Below the pieces are notes generated by a model. The model searched no databases. It was given only the letters and a program-made list of their open reading frames with translations, and was not told the DNA's origin. DNA of 64,000 nucleotides from the NCBI GenBank assembly GCA_001972305.1, contig BDDD01001577.1:4437-68436 (forward strand). Direction: 5' to 3'. Below are positions 45,202 through 57,049 of the stretch, piece after piece. The position numbers and the translations under genes were made by a program. The DNA comes from Cephalotus follicularis (lineage: Eukaryota; Streptophyta; Magnoliopsida; Oxalidales; Cephalotaceae). Position 1 is the first letter of the stretch. Each line of letters starts with the position of its first letter.

Positions 45202-48073
45202 TGTCAGGACCCGTTCCCGCTAACTCTATGGGACACGTGTCCTACCGGGGATGGGGCTCCTCTTGCCAATAACCCTCTAAAACCAAACTGCCCGAGGAGC
45301 CATCTGAAGATTCCCCAGGGACCTATCGCGCAAAAGCCCGAGGAGAAAGACTGGGCTGGGCGCGCAGCTAACAGGGCAACCAGGGCAGGGAAACCAACCC
45401 CTCTCCTGCTTATGCCCAGTGCTACCTAACCAAAGCTCCAAACGCGTCGTATCACTTAACCCCAAAGCTTTACTTAACCTAGGCTCCAAAATGCGCCGCA
45501 TCACTTATGCCCCACGTGCTCTTCACAAGGTCACTTAACTCATTGCGCAAAAGCATGCCCAAGGAGAGCATACACGTGCAACTCACGAGCACACTTAACA
45601 ACCTGTGGTGCAACATGCCTGGGGACACCCCTTGTCCTCGGTTCTCTCTCCTTCCCAGGCTAAAACATCCTTAGCTCATAACAACAACACTAACATCAAA
45701 ACGTGCAGCATAACTAACGCCTGGGGAGAAACCAACATAAGCACCTGGGGAGAAACCCACGCACGCCTCACGTGATCACTTAAACATACACTTGAGACCA
45801 CGCATACACATCTTGTCCCCCGGCGTACAACCTCCTCTGCACGTCACTAAGGATCACAAAACAACACACCATACAACTTAAAACACTTAACATAACACTT
45901 ATGCCCATCCCGGGCCTTACTCTAACATGGCACCCCTGGCCACTCTCTCCATGGACACCTTCCCTGCTCCCTTGCCAAGGCCCAACATCATCATCACCTT
46001 GCGGACACCCTGCCGCCCTGCGGTAAAGCTCATAACCCGTGCTCCCAAGCATAAACATAACACCCCTGCTAGGCTCATCTCTGCTATACTAGCCCGGAGA
46101 CTCTCTAGCTCCCCGGCCAGATCTGGGATCACAAAACTCAAAACATGAAAAGTTCATAAAAACCCAAGATAAACACATTTATAAACTCAAAACATCCATA
46201 ACATATCTTGAAAGTATCAAACCATTACATATTTGTGCCCTGGCATACATACACTGCCTTCCCTAGCAGGCAAAAGAATATCATGTCTTTGTCTTTCTTT
46301 ACAAGATAAACTCATAGCTACTCTACTACAAAAGAATTGTAAAAGAACCCAAAGAATGCCCAATGCAATGCAAAGCTAAATGCCCGAGCTGGCGTCTCGT
46401 GCTGCTGAGCTAAAAAACTACCTTGCTTAGCTATCTACTGCTGGGCTAGAGGGTCTCCTCCAGCTGACTGGCCTGCAAAAGAATCGGTGAAGGGATTAGT
46501 CTAACTGACTAAGTGACTGGGAACAAAACATCCTCTGGTGCATCCATAGAAAGGAATATGCTGAAGAAAACTTACCATGAGCATGATTAACTATCCCAAC
46601 TGGGGAAAATACTGTAAACAAAGCATATCCCATGGCATACAATAAGGAAAAGCTCAAAGTACTTGAAAAACTTACTCTTTTCTCTGCTTAGCTAGTTCTA
46701 GAATATTCATGAAAGCTGAAACAACATAAGAATACAACTGATTACAAGAAAGATATCTGAAAAGAAGAACTAGGGTCATTCCCGGCTAAACTCCCGAGGA
46801 GAACAACTAAGCTAGGAACTGGCTTTTCTTTGCTGTAGCTGATCTAGGCCTAAGTCTGTTGGTTACATAATATAGTTACTAACTTATAGTGGCGCTGAGC
46901 TGATCTAGGCCAAAGCCTGCGTGGTAGTATCTGCTGAGAACCCATGGTTCCCTTCTATGCTTGCTATTTCTTTGCTTTGCTTACTTATCTTAGCTGATGG
47001 CATGACTGTCGAGGACAGAGTCTTCCTCTGAACTGAAGGCATTGATGCCAAAGACAAAGTCCTCCCCTAGAAAACCTACCGAAAGGCTCTATATACTACT
47101 ATATCTGATAACTTAGCTCAACTGTACTCAAACCCAACACATTGTCCTAGCAACAATGCAAGGAGATCCAGGTATGGAACCCGGGGATAGACTCACTCAA
47201 CCTCTCATCCTGTGATGATAGACTGAGGAGGAAGGAGATTGTACATGTGTGTTCGGCTACACTCAAACCCTGTACACTGTCCTAGCCACAGTGTAAGGAG
47301 ATCCAGGTAGGACCTGGGGGCAGACTCGCTCAAAAACCCATCATAAACAATAGGTACGCTCAGGAGGGGGGTGAACATATACACGTTATCTCAACCGTGG
47401 ATGAAACGATATAAGAAAGCTTAACATCTTGTTTACTCTGGACTCTGGGAACACTCCACTCAAAAAGAATGGTTAGCATAAGACGTTAGGGAAAACAACT
47501 TCCCATCTAAACTCACTTATTGGAAACTGAAGCTGAGGAAAAAGGAGTCTCAAAGAACATAAGATGAACAATAAAATGCATTAAAAGAAAGGATGTCCCA
47601 CTCACAGTTCTTGCTACTTCCTTGAACGTTAACGTCCCTTCTTCTCTTCTACACTCTTCCTCTGGCTTGTCTGCTTCTTTCCTTTACCTTGTCTGCTTCT
47701 TCCACTGCTGCGCTCGGAAAGCTTAAACTGCTACTGGTCTAGGCGCAAGAACGAAGAAGAAGAAGAAAAGAAAACTAGACTCTCTCTCTCTAAAACACTC
47801 TCTCTCTAATATGTTGAAGCTAGAAGAAAAGAAAGACCACATCTCAAGATATCTCTTTGCATAACTCCCAACTTAAGGCGTGTTTTGTCTTGGAAGTTGG
47901 AATCTTCCTCAAGACGCTTTGCATAAAAGTCCTTCAACTTCCACAAATCTCACTTAAACCTTAGCTTAACATCCTTCTCTTATCCATTATTACATATAAC
48001 CCCACAAGACAAAATAAGCATATTTATCAACTTAAAAGAACTCTTAAAGCTCCAAAATGTACGTGGTATTACA
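45202..48073 (-). mobile_element. Solo gypsy LTR, 2,872 bp (GGTCCTGACA family)
   Basis: Plus strand starts TGTCAGGACCCG and ends GGTATTACA. Flanks CGATA and CGGTA match in four of five bases. It is a second copy of the LTR at 19119-21767, in the same orientation, with the same ~135-bp direct repeats (starts ~47130 and ~47265). No interior is attached. Confidence 0.87.
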
Positions 48074-48259
48074 CGGTACGTATAGGACTAGTCTGACTTC
48101 AAGCTAAGAAGCTCTAAGTCCTCTGGAGACTTGTCTGGCTCATCGTTGAGATGTAGTTCTAAGTACCTTCCAAGTACTAAACTTTACCTCGTTCATTTCC
48201 AATACATTAACCTTGCCAGAGGAACAAACAAGGAATCCTAATCTAGCAAACATAACCAA
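48074..48259 (-). mobile_element. Gypsy LTR remnant, right part
   Basis: Continues the GGACTAG-type repeats of 45045-45190 after the solo LTR. The right boundary is uncertain (48195 or 48259). Confidence 0.5.
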
Positions 48260-49162
48260 TGTGACAACCTGGGTCCATTTTGGCATTTGGACTCTTTGTT
48301 TTGGGCCTTGAAAAATTTTCTTTGTGAAGAGTTGGGCCTTATGTGCTTTGGGTTGGTTTGGATATTTTGTTTTTGGTTTTGCCGTTGGTGTGATGGCTGT
48401 TTTGGGAGTATGCAAGTGAGGGCTGGCAGGTTGATATGATGGCATTCGGTGCCCATCACTTTAGTCTTTCATATTACTATCAAGTTGTATCGTTGAAGGA
48501 GCCATTTTGTCGTTGTTGTAGCAAAGGTTGTGAGAGAAGTGTAAGTTCTTTGTGCTTCTTCTTCTCTCTCTTTCGATATTTTTGTGTTGAAGGCGTGTTT
48601 TGCAGAGAAGATCTGGGACCTTGAGTTCATCAAGGTGACCTCTTCTTTCTTCGTCTTCTTTCCTCTATTAGTTTGGCAAGGTGCATGCTAAACCTCCCGT
48701 TTACGGTGGACTCAGAGATGGCGGTGTCGATCATGGTGTGATCTGTGGTGGATCGTTGAACTATGGGTATGGTCAGGGTGACTATCCAAGGAGTTCCTCA
48801 TTCATGTATGCTTCATGCATGTTTTCCTCTATTTTTGTTACAGATTGTCCTAAGTCTGTATTGTTCTTGTTCTTGTGGCCAGGGAGCTGAGCGTGGATCC
48901 TGAGCTATAGGAAGCTTGTGTGGAGGCGTGCGGTTAAGTGGTGAGTGGGACATTCCTTTCCTTTACCCTGAAACAGTTTAGAGTCTTAAGCTTATTTTGT
49001 GTCCTCGGTTATATGGTATTTCTTCCCATGGTGTCTTATTCTGGCAGTTATTCTGCTTCCAGTTTTGACATATTCAGTGATATTGATTTTTGAGCTGGTG
49101 TGCTTGATATTCTGGGTGATGTTTCCCCTTATTTTATCATGTATATATACATATATGTCGTA
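48260..49162 (+). mobile_element. Partial gypsy LTR
   Basis: Starts TGTGACAACCTGGGTCC, a common plant gypsy LTR start, and has a CT-rich leader near 48550-48570 with ATCAAGGTGACC near 48630. It is cut at 49163 by the next element. No coding. Confidence 0.55.
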
Positions 49163-51920
49163 TGTAATGCCCCATAGTTGTTTTGTAGTCTAAGAAAAAA
49201 CTTTTTCTATGGTGTATAATTTTTGTTTTTCTGGGCTTTGGACTAATTTGATTAAGAGAGGAAAGTTGAGTGTTGTTTTTGTTATAAGCCCAAATGTAAA
49301 GTGTGATTAGAAATAGTTGGAGGACTCGAGTGTAAAGCTTGTTGAGGAAGATTACAAGTTCTAAGACAATGATGGCTTAAGTTGGGTTAGTGTGGAGATA
49401 TTTTGAGTTTTGGCCATCCTTTCTTCTAGCTTCAGCATGTTAGAGAGTTTTAGAGAGAGAGAGTTCTAGTTTTCTTCTTCTTCCCGTTCTTAGTGCCTGG
49501 ACCAGTGGAGGCTTGAAGCAGCCGACCCCCGCAAGAAGAACGAGCGGACAAGGAAAGAAGCAGTCAAGCCAGAGAAAGAGCGTAGCAGAAAACAAGAGAC
49601 ATTAGCGTCCAAGGAAGTAGCAAGAACTGTGAGTGGGACATCCCTTCTATGTTTCTAGTTGTTTCATGATGTTCTTGATAACTCATTAATTTTTCAATTT
49701 CTTTTACAGTGAGGGCTTTCTAACGGGAATTTGTTTCCCTAGCATCTTTGTATGTTTTCTTGACATGAGAGAGAGAGTGAGAGAGAGAGAGAGTTAGTTT
49801 CTGAGCACTAGAGCTCAAGTTTCTTCTAAGTGTATTAGTCACTTTCCAGAGAAGGTAACGCGTACGAGCTCAACCCCACTCCTTGACCAACTATTGTCCA
49901 TGATGCGAAGTCGAGCGAGTCTGCCCCCAGGTCCTACCTAGATCTCCTTTACACTATTGTCTATGATGGTGTTTAGGGTTTGAGGGTAGCCGAGCACTAT
50001 GTACATAGCTCCAACCTCCTCGGCCTACTATTGTCTATGATGGGAAGCCGAGCGAGACTGTCCCCATGTCCTACCTGGATCTCCTTTACACTATTGTCTA
50101 TGATGGTGTTTAGGGCTTGAGCACAGTAGAGCTAAGTTGCCAGAATAGAGATTAGAGTCTTTCAGTAAGTTTTCGAGAGGAGGACTTTGTCCTCGGCAGT
50201 CATGCCTTCAACTCAGATAAGTAAGTAAAGCAAAGAAATAGAAAGGTCAGAGTAGAACCATGGGTTCTCGGCAGATACTACCAAGCAGGCTTCTGCCTAG
50301 ATCAGCTCAGCTCAGCGCCACTATAAGTTGGCAACTATATTATGTAAACAGCAAAGCAAAGTAGCATAGCAAAGACAAGTAAGTTCCAAGCTAGTCTTAT
50401 CCTTCTCGGCACCTCAGGCCAAGTTGGATCCTCTTCTAGAGTACTTCAGCAAGTCTTTATTTTATCTCAAGTTTTTTTCAGCTTTTGTAAGTATCTTAGA
50501 GCATCAGTTAAGCAGAGGAAAGAGTCAGCTTTTCTTTCATGTCCTTTGAGCGTTTCATCATATGTGAGCCATGACATTTATGCTTATATAGTTGTTTTCC
50601 CCTAGTTGGGATCTTTAATCATGTTCATGTCATGCTTTCTTTCAACACATTCATTTTGAAGAATGTATCAGAGGATGTTTTGTTCTCAGTCACTTAGTCA
50701 GTTGGACTAATCCTCTCACATATTGTTTTGCAGACCAGCCAGCCGGAGGAGATCCTCCAGCTCAGCAGTAGATAGCTAAACAAGGATGTTTTGAGCTCGG
50801 CATCGTGGAACGTCAGCTTGGGCATTTAGCATTGGGCATTCTTTTGGGTTTCTCTACCTCCCTTTTTGTAGTAGAGTAGCTGAGAGTATATATTTTGGAT
50901 AGAAAGTAAGCTTTTGTTGTTCTTTTGCCGAGCCAGAGGAGGCAATATGTTTATGCCAGCGATCAAACTTGTAATGATTTATACTTTCAAGAAACTTTAT
51001 GGATATTTTGAGTTGGTAGATTTGTTTATCTTTTGTTTTCCTGGATATTTCCTGTTTTGAGTTTTGTGTTCTCAGGTCTGACCGGGGAGATAGAGAGTCC
51101 TCAGCTTGTATAACAGAGATGAGCTTAGCGGAGGAGAGTAGTTTAAGGCTAAGGTGGATGCTTTAAGTTTACAGAGTTTTACCCGAGGAGGTGAGGTGTC
51201 CTCGTGTAAAGGTTGGGCCTTTCGCCTATGACGCCGAGAAGGAGTGCTCGGGTCGATGTTAGAGGGGACTAGTTAGAAGAAGGCCAGGGACGAGTTACAA
51301 GTTTTAAGAAATAGTGTTTTAAGTTATGTTGTGCATTTTGATGTTAGTATAGTAGTGTTTTTGGTTGAGCAGGGGACAAGGTGCGTCCTCAGGGGGTCGA
51401 GCAGACCTTAAAGTTTATGTTTTCACGTGAGGCATGCGTGCATCTCTCCTCGGGCGTTAGGGTCCTTGTGCGTTAGCCCAGGCCCTCTCCCGGGGCATGT
51501 TTTGTCCGCATGTTGTTAAGTGAGCTCATGAGTTGCATGTGTGTGCTCTCTTCCTGTGTTTTCTTTTGTGCGTGTTTAGCCTAGGCCTTCTCCTCGGGCT
51601 TTTTGCGTGATAAGTTAAGCGATCTTGCGAGGAGCACCTTGGTGTTCTCCTCGGGCATAAGTGATGCGGCGCGTTTTGGAGCTTTTGTTAAGTAGTGCTG
51701 GGGACACAAGCAGGAGACGAGTTGGATCCTCTACCCCGGTTTCCCTGTTAGCTGCCCGCCCAGCCCAGGCTTTCTCCTCAGGCTTTTTGAGCAATGGGTT
51801 CCTGGGGAGTCTTTAGGTGGCTCCTTGGGCAGTTTTAGTTTGAGAGGGTTGTTGGCAAGGTGCGCCATCCCCGACAGGACACGTGTCCCATAGTTAGAGC
51901 GGGAACCGGTCCTGACGACA
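49163..51920 (+). repeat. 5' LTR (GGTCCTGACA family), 2,758 bp
   Basis: Starts TGTAATGCCCC and ends GGTCCTGACGACA next to the primer site. A GA-rich leader is near 49450-49465, a (GA)n run is at 49768-49795, and two related repeats occur at ~49890-50110. It mirrors 45202-48073. Confidence 0.8.
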
Positions 51921-51932
51921 TGGTATCAGAGC
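51921..51932 (+). other. Primer binding site
   Basis: TGGTATCAGAGC, an exact initiator-Met tRNA site, abutting the LTR end. Confidence 0.92.
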
Positions 51933-52004
51933 GTAGGCTGGCATTTTTCCTTCTACTTTCTATGTTAGTTAGTGGGGTTTTATGTGGGTTGCATTCATGC
52001 ATTG

Positions 52005-54723
52005 TGTAACGCCCGGTATTTTCCTGAATGTAATATTTCGATTTAGGATGTAATATTAAACTTGATTGAATGAGAATGTTGAGTTTTTGAACTCAAAGGG
52101 TGCTTGCAAACCCTATTTATGGACTTGGGAATGGAATGAGTATGTTAAAGCCTGAAACAGCGTTGTTTTGGGATAAAGACATCGACGTCTTTGGAAAAGA
52201 CGTCGACACCTTTGTGAATTAGGGCATACGTGATTGCACGGGTGTGCACGTCGACCTTGATGGAAGGCATCGACACCTTCATACAGAAGGAGAAAAGACA
52301 TCGACGTCTTCGACGCCTTTCTAATGAATGGCTATCACGTTCTTCGTCGGCAGAGTAACATGCAAGGGGGATTTTTTATAGGGCTTTATCAGACGCCTTT
52401 TCGAGTGCATTATAACGTGTTAATCACAATGGTGTGTTGCCTAACATGTTCCGAAACCTGCCTCACATGGAACATGCAAGGGATTACCACCCTCACATGC
52501 ATCTGCATAAGCAAGAAAGAAGAAGACAAAAGAGAAATACAGAAAACTTGGAAGTAGGAGAGAGCACGAGGGGGCCTGTTATATGGCAGAAGAAGGAGGT
52601 TAGGTAGGATCCATCTGCATAAAAACAACCCTCCCCACTTATCTCTCTCGTTTTATAACACCAGAAGAAAGAGAGGGAATAAAACAGTGTGTGTGTGTGT
52701 GCCATTGTTGAGCTTGGAATAAGCTGGAAGATTGGAGCTCGTGGGTGGCAGTTGCTGAGGGACCTTGGAGCTGCTGGAAGCCAGAACTTGGAAACCCAAA
52801 GAGGTGGACTTTCTGGTTCCTAACTTGGGACAATAAGGTAGGGGAAAGTGATGGGATTTATATATGCATTTTGGAGTTCTAAGTTAATGAATAGCATGTT
52901 GAATTGCATGTTAATGATTGAATTGAGATTCTGGACTTGTTGTAGTGTTACTGTGATACACTGAGTTTATCATGCATGTAAGTTTACATGAATACGTGAA
53001 TCTGTTGTGTAAAGGATGGATTTGTTAATGACTTGGTGTGTTAAAATGGTGGTACTGACGTTCTGGGTTGTGAAGACATCGACGCCTATGTAAAGACGTC
53101 GATGCCTTCGTGTGAAAATGTGTGAAAGACATCGATGTCTTTTGATTGACATCGACGCCTTTTCTGGGAAATTCGTTGAACTGTGACGTTTATTTCAAAT
53201 GGCCATTTTAGCCACTTAGGAATCACCTGTTTGATTTCAATTTGATGTTCTGGATATGTTGCTATTAACCAGTAGCATCCTTTACACGTTTTGTGAGTGA
53301 TACTCGATTACACGAGGGATTAATAAGTCGGATTTCACCCTCCCAAACCAAGACTCGCGTTTTGATACTCCCTGGTATGATAAAGACGTCGACTCCTTTC
53401 GGATGGACATCGACGAATTTTCCCCTGATCAGTAGAATTTCGCTCAAATGGGACCCGTTAGACCAGAAATGACCCTAGAAACAATCTTAGATGTATCCTG
53501 AGCATATGATTGCATTATTACTGCGATATGCATTATGGTGGATTTCCAAAAAGTGATAACCATTTTGAAAAGCTTGCATGATTGAATAATCATTTTCTAC
53601 GGAAATGTATAATTATCATTACATGAATTTATATATTTCGAAATGACTGGGGAAGTATTTCCAATGACTGAGAAATGTTTTAAAGGGTTGATTATGAAAC
53701 CAAAGTATTTTGCGGAAATGTATAATCGTATATGTTTTCAAAATGATTGGGGAAGTATTTCCAAAGATAGAGAAATGTATTGTTTTAAGTTTTACAACTT
53801 ATTACAACTTGTGAACAGAATAATATATTTTTAACAAATATATTTGATCAAGTAATTATATGTAATTGCTTGACTTGTACTGTGAAATGTTTGTGCTTGT
53901 TGATTGTTGGCCATCGTGCTAATAACCTGTTGATTATTAGCCACCGTGCTAATAACTTGTTGATTACTTAGCCGCCATGCTAGTAACTTGCTGTTGGTTT
54001 GGCCGCGGTGCTAAACAACTTATTGGGGACTTGCACCAAAACCGTTTGGGATGGAGTAAGAGTGCATGACGTTGGGGACAGGAGGTGGCGACGGTCATGA
54101 CGACTGGTTTGTCTGGTTCCTTTTGGGAACATATTTACTTCCTGTGTTGATATAACTTATGAGTTATACTTGTATTGTGAGCATGCATATATTTTTATAT
54201 GTACATACAGAGGTATATTTACTTGGAAAAATTTCATGTCATGGATCATCATTATGCATTCATGCATGCTACTCTTTATCTTACGACTCGAACTGTATTT
54301 TATGGGTTTATTCACTTAGCCGAGTGAGGACAAAGGCTAACCCCTACTGTAACAGATTGATGGAGTGGTCTTGTCATGGAGCATGCACGGAGATTTGAGG
54401 AGAAGACTTGTTATTTCTCTTATTTATGTTTTGGATTATTGAACATTGATCATGGTTACTCGGATTTTGTAACATTGGATATTTGTTATCTTGTATTGTA
54501 TCATTTTCACGCTCCGTTTTGGGTGATCAACAGTTATGTTTGGATTATCGGGCATAACGTAGTATGGGATGTGTGATGTGTTTTAATTTTCGTCTCATTT
54601 ATGTTGTTGCTTCCGCTATCGAAGGTTTTAAATTATTGGTATTTTTGCAGGAGCTGGATTATTTTATGTTGATTGCCTTACCACTTATATGCTGTCTCTT
54701 AAGTTGGAAAATGGGGTGTGACA
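52005..54723 (+). mobile_element. Solo gypsy LTR, 2,719 bp
   Basis: TSD CATTG on both sides (52000-52004 and 54724-54728). Starts TGTAACGCCCGG and ends GGGGTGTGACA. CATCGACG/GTCGATG words at 52180-52320, 53073-53160 and 53382-53415; a run of GCCACCGTGCTAATAAC repeats at ~53910-54010; GCCGAGTGAGGACAAAGGC near 54320. It splits the leader of the surrounding element. Confidence 0.92.
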
Positions 54724-54809
54724 CATTGCATCTAGTTTACGACGATATCATGATACGTTAGCATGTTGTTGTAGAAGACGATGCCACCTTAGACTCGTAG
54801 CGTAGATCA

Positions 54810-55290
54810 TGGCAGAGGTCGCGGCAGAGGCAGAGGAAGAACGATTCATCGCCAGACAGTGGAACAAGAGGTTCCTATAGAAGCGCTAGAGGAACAAGCG
54901 AATGTGGGAGTAGAAGGACAGGGAGCGCAGCAGGTACCAGAGGAGCAAGTCCCAGCAGCGCAGTCAGCTGCGCGTACGCCTCCTCTGATGCCCGCTAGTG
55001 TACCTACAGAGATGATGCAGGCGATGATGACTTGGGTCCAAATTATGGGTTTTGCCAGACCTCAACCTCTTTCTGTGGAACGCATGCAACGATTGGGAGA
55101 AACATCCTTTGAGGGAATAGGAGACCCCGTGGATGCAGATACGTGGTTGAACCACCTAGAAGAAATCTTCGTTCAGTTGAGATAGTTGAGGACACGAGGG
55201 AAAGGAATGCGTTTTTCTTTCTTGCAAGAGGTGCACGAAGATGGTGGGATGCCCTTGTAGCTTGGCAAGAGAGCTTGGCAGGGGTTACGT
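54810..55290 (+). pseudogene. gag: Gypsy gag region, partial (broken)
   Basis: An A/E/Q/P-rich start is followed by the gag core words GETSFEGIGDPVDADTWLNH and LEEIFVQL (~55095-55180), then ARRWWDALVAWQ near 55225-55260. The match ends where an LTR starts at 55294. It is a different gag lineage from those at 7580 and 60032. Confidence 0.78.
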
Positions 55291-56439
55291 GGATGTAACG
55301 TCCGGAAATTCAATTTCATGTATTATGGTAATCCTCGATGTAGTTTTACCTTGAATTAATAAAAGGTGAATTTCCTGGTTGATATCTTGAATTTGAATTA
55401 ACTTAGAGCATTTGCAAGTGTGATTCTAAGCATAATTATGGGAATTTTGGCTTGGATAGCCGACTGGTGCGATATACCAGCCGACTGTTGAGCTGAGGTG
55501 TGGGGCAGTCGACTGGCGTGAGGAACCAGCCAACTGGCCAACTATCGTGACACTTGGCAACAGACTTCCAGGTGAACAGCCGACTGCCAGGGAAGGGCAG
55601 CCGACTGGTTCATGCTCTGTTTTTGTGACAAATGGCGAAATCACATGCAAACTGACATGGGAAGAGCATCTTCAGAAGCCATCACATGCAATAAAACGTG
55701 TTGAGCATGCACCACCATGCCAGGACCTGCAAGGACAGAGGGGGAGAGAAAGAGTGACAAGTGTGTGTGCATGCAAGTGATAATGTGAGAGAAGGGCTCT
55801 TAGTGCCATGCAAAATGGATTGAGGGAGAGAGGACTGCATAAATGCTCTCTTCCATTCATCTCTCTCACCCTGCAACCTAATAAGAAAGAACCAGAGAAA
55901 TTGAGAGAGAATATAGTGAGAAATTGAGAGAGAAGATAGTGAGAAATTGAGAGGATTCTCCATTGTTAAGCATTGAGCTCGGATTGGAGCTATTGGACTG
56001 TTCTTGGAGCTACTGGGAGGCTCAAAGATACTGGAAAGGAGACACAAAGGGGTGGACTTTCGATTTCTAACTTGAAATCAAAGGTAGGGGAAATGGTAGA
56101 GAATTCTATGCATGCATTTTGAGTTTAAGAGTAATGATGTTATAAATGAATGATGTAGTTGTTTGGCTGCGGATTCAAATATTAATGTTGTGGTTACTAT
56201 TAATAAATAACCTGACATGCTCACTGAGTTTTGGATGGAGTTTTGGATTGGTTTTCATGCATTACCATGTTTGGATTTCATTTGAACTACGATCAAAACG
56301 GAGAATAATGCATGAATTGAGTTGTGTTTTAGACCAGGATATGACTATTGGTGTTATTATGGGGTCTCAATGCGTGTGGATAAGTTTCAATTGCTTGTTG
56401 AATGGATTAAGAAGTGAATTACTGGTGCTGTCCAGCCCA

Positions 56440-56665
56440 GAACAGGCGACTGTTTAAGTAAAACAGTCGACTACTCGATCATCCAGCCGACTGTCATGTA
56501 AGAACAGTCGACTGTGCATGCGTTTTTGCCCAGAACAGTCGACTGTTGAAGGAAGACAGCCGACTACTGATTGCTCATGATGAACAAGTCGACAATTGGG
56601 GAAGAACAGTCAACTGACTCAAGGATCCAGCCGGCTGTTATGGAAAAAAAGTCGACTGTTATAAC
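56440..56665 (+). repeat. CAGTCGACTG/CAGCCGACTG cluster
   Basis: Nine or ten words including AACAGTCGACTGTT-type palindromes. A companion cluster of six lies at 55455-55610 upstream of the leader. Confidence 0.8.
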
Positions 56666-57049
56666 AGAAATTGAACCTTTAGAGAAGGTGATAGGCCTAG
56701 GTTAAATACCCATAACCCTAGGTGCATTCTGAGCATATGTTTGCCCTGCATTTGAACTGCTATTGTACTGTAAATTGATTGTGGTTGATTACTTAATGTA
56801 TTAACCATCTTGGAAAACTTGCATGATTATTATAATCATTTTGGGTAAGAAAATGTATATTTGACAAATATAAACTTATATTTTCAAATGACTGGGGATG
56901 TATTCCCAAGACAGAGAAATGTATTGTTTTAAGTATTACAACTTATAACAACCTGTTAATGGAGTAATATATTTTAAACAAATATATTTTGATCAAGTAA
57001 TCATATTTTGTTGCTTGACCTGTATTGTACTGTGTTCGTAACCTATTGA

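Larger units (their letters stand above)
49163..55293 (+). mobile_element. Gypsy element, left part (LTR, primer site, gag)
   Basis: 5' LTR 49163-51920, primer site 51921-51932, leader, nested solo LTR 52005-54723, and a gag region to 55293, where another element begins. The LTR belongs to the same family as the solo LTRs at 19119 and 45202, so this shows what kind of element produced them. The rest of the element is not in the window. Confidence 0.8.

Noticed and set aside
48140-48459. Overlapping minus-strand frames of 101 and 73 residues
   Set aside because: They cross the border between an LTR remnant and the next LTR start (48260), so cannot be one gene.
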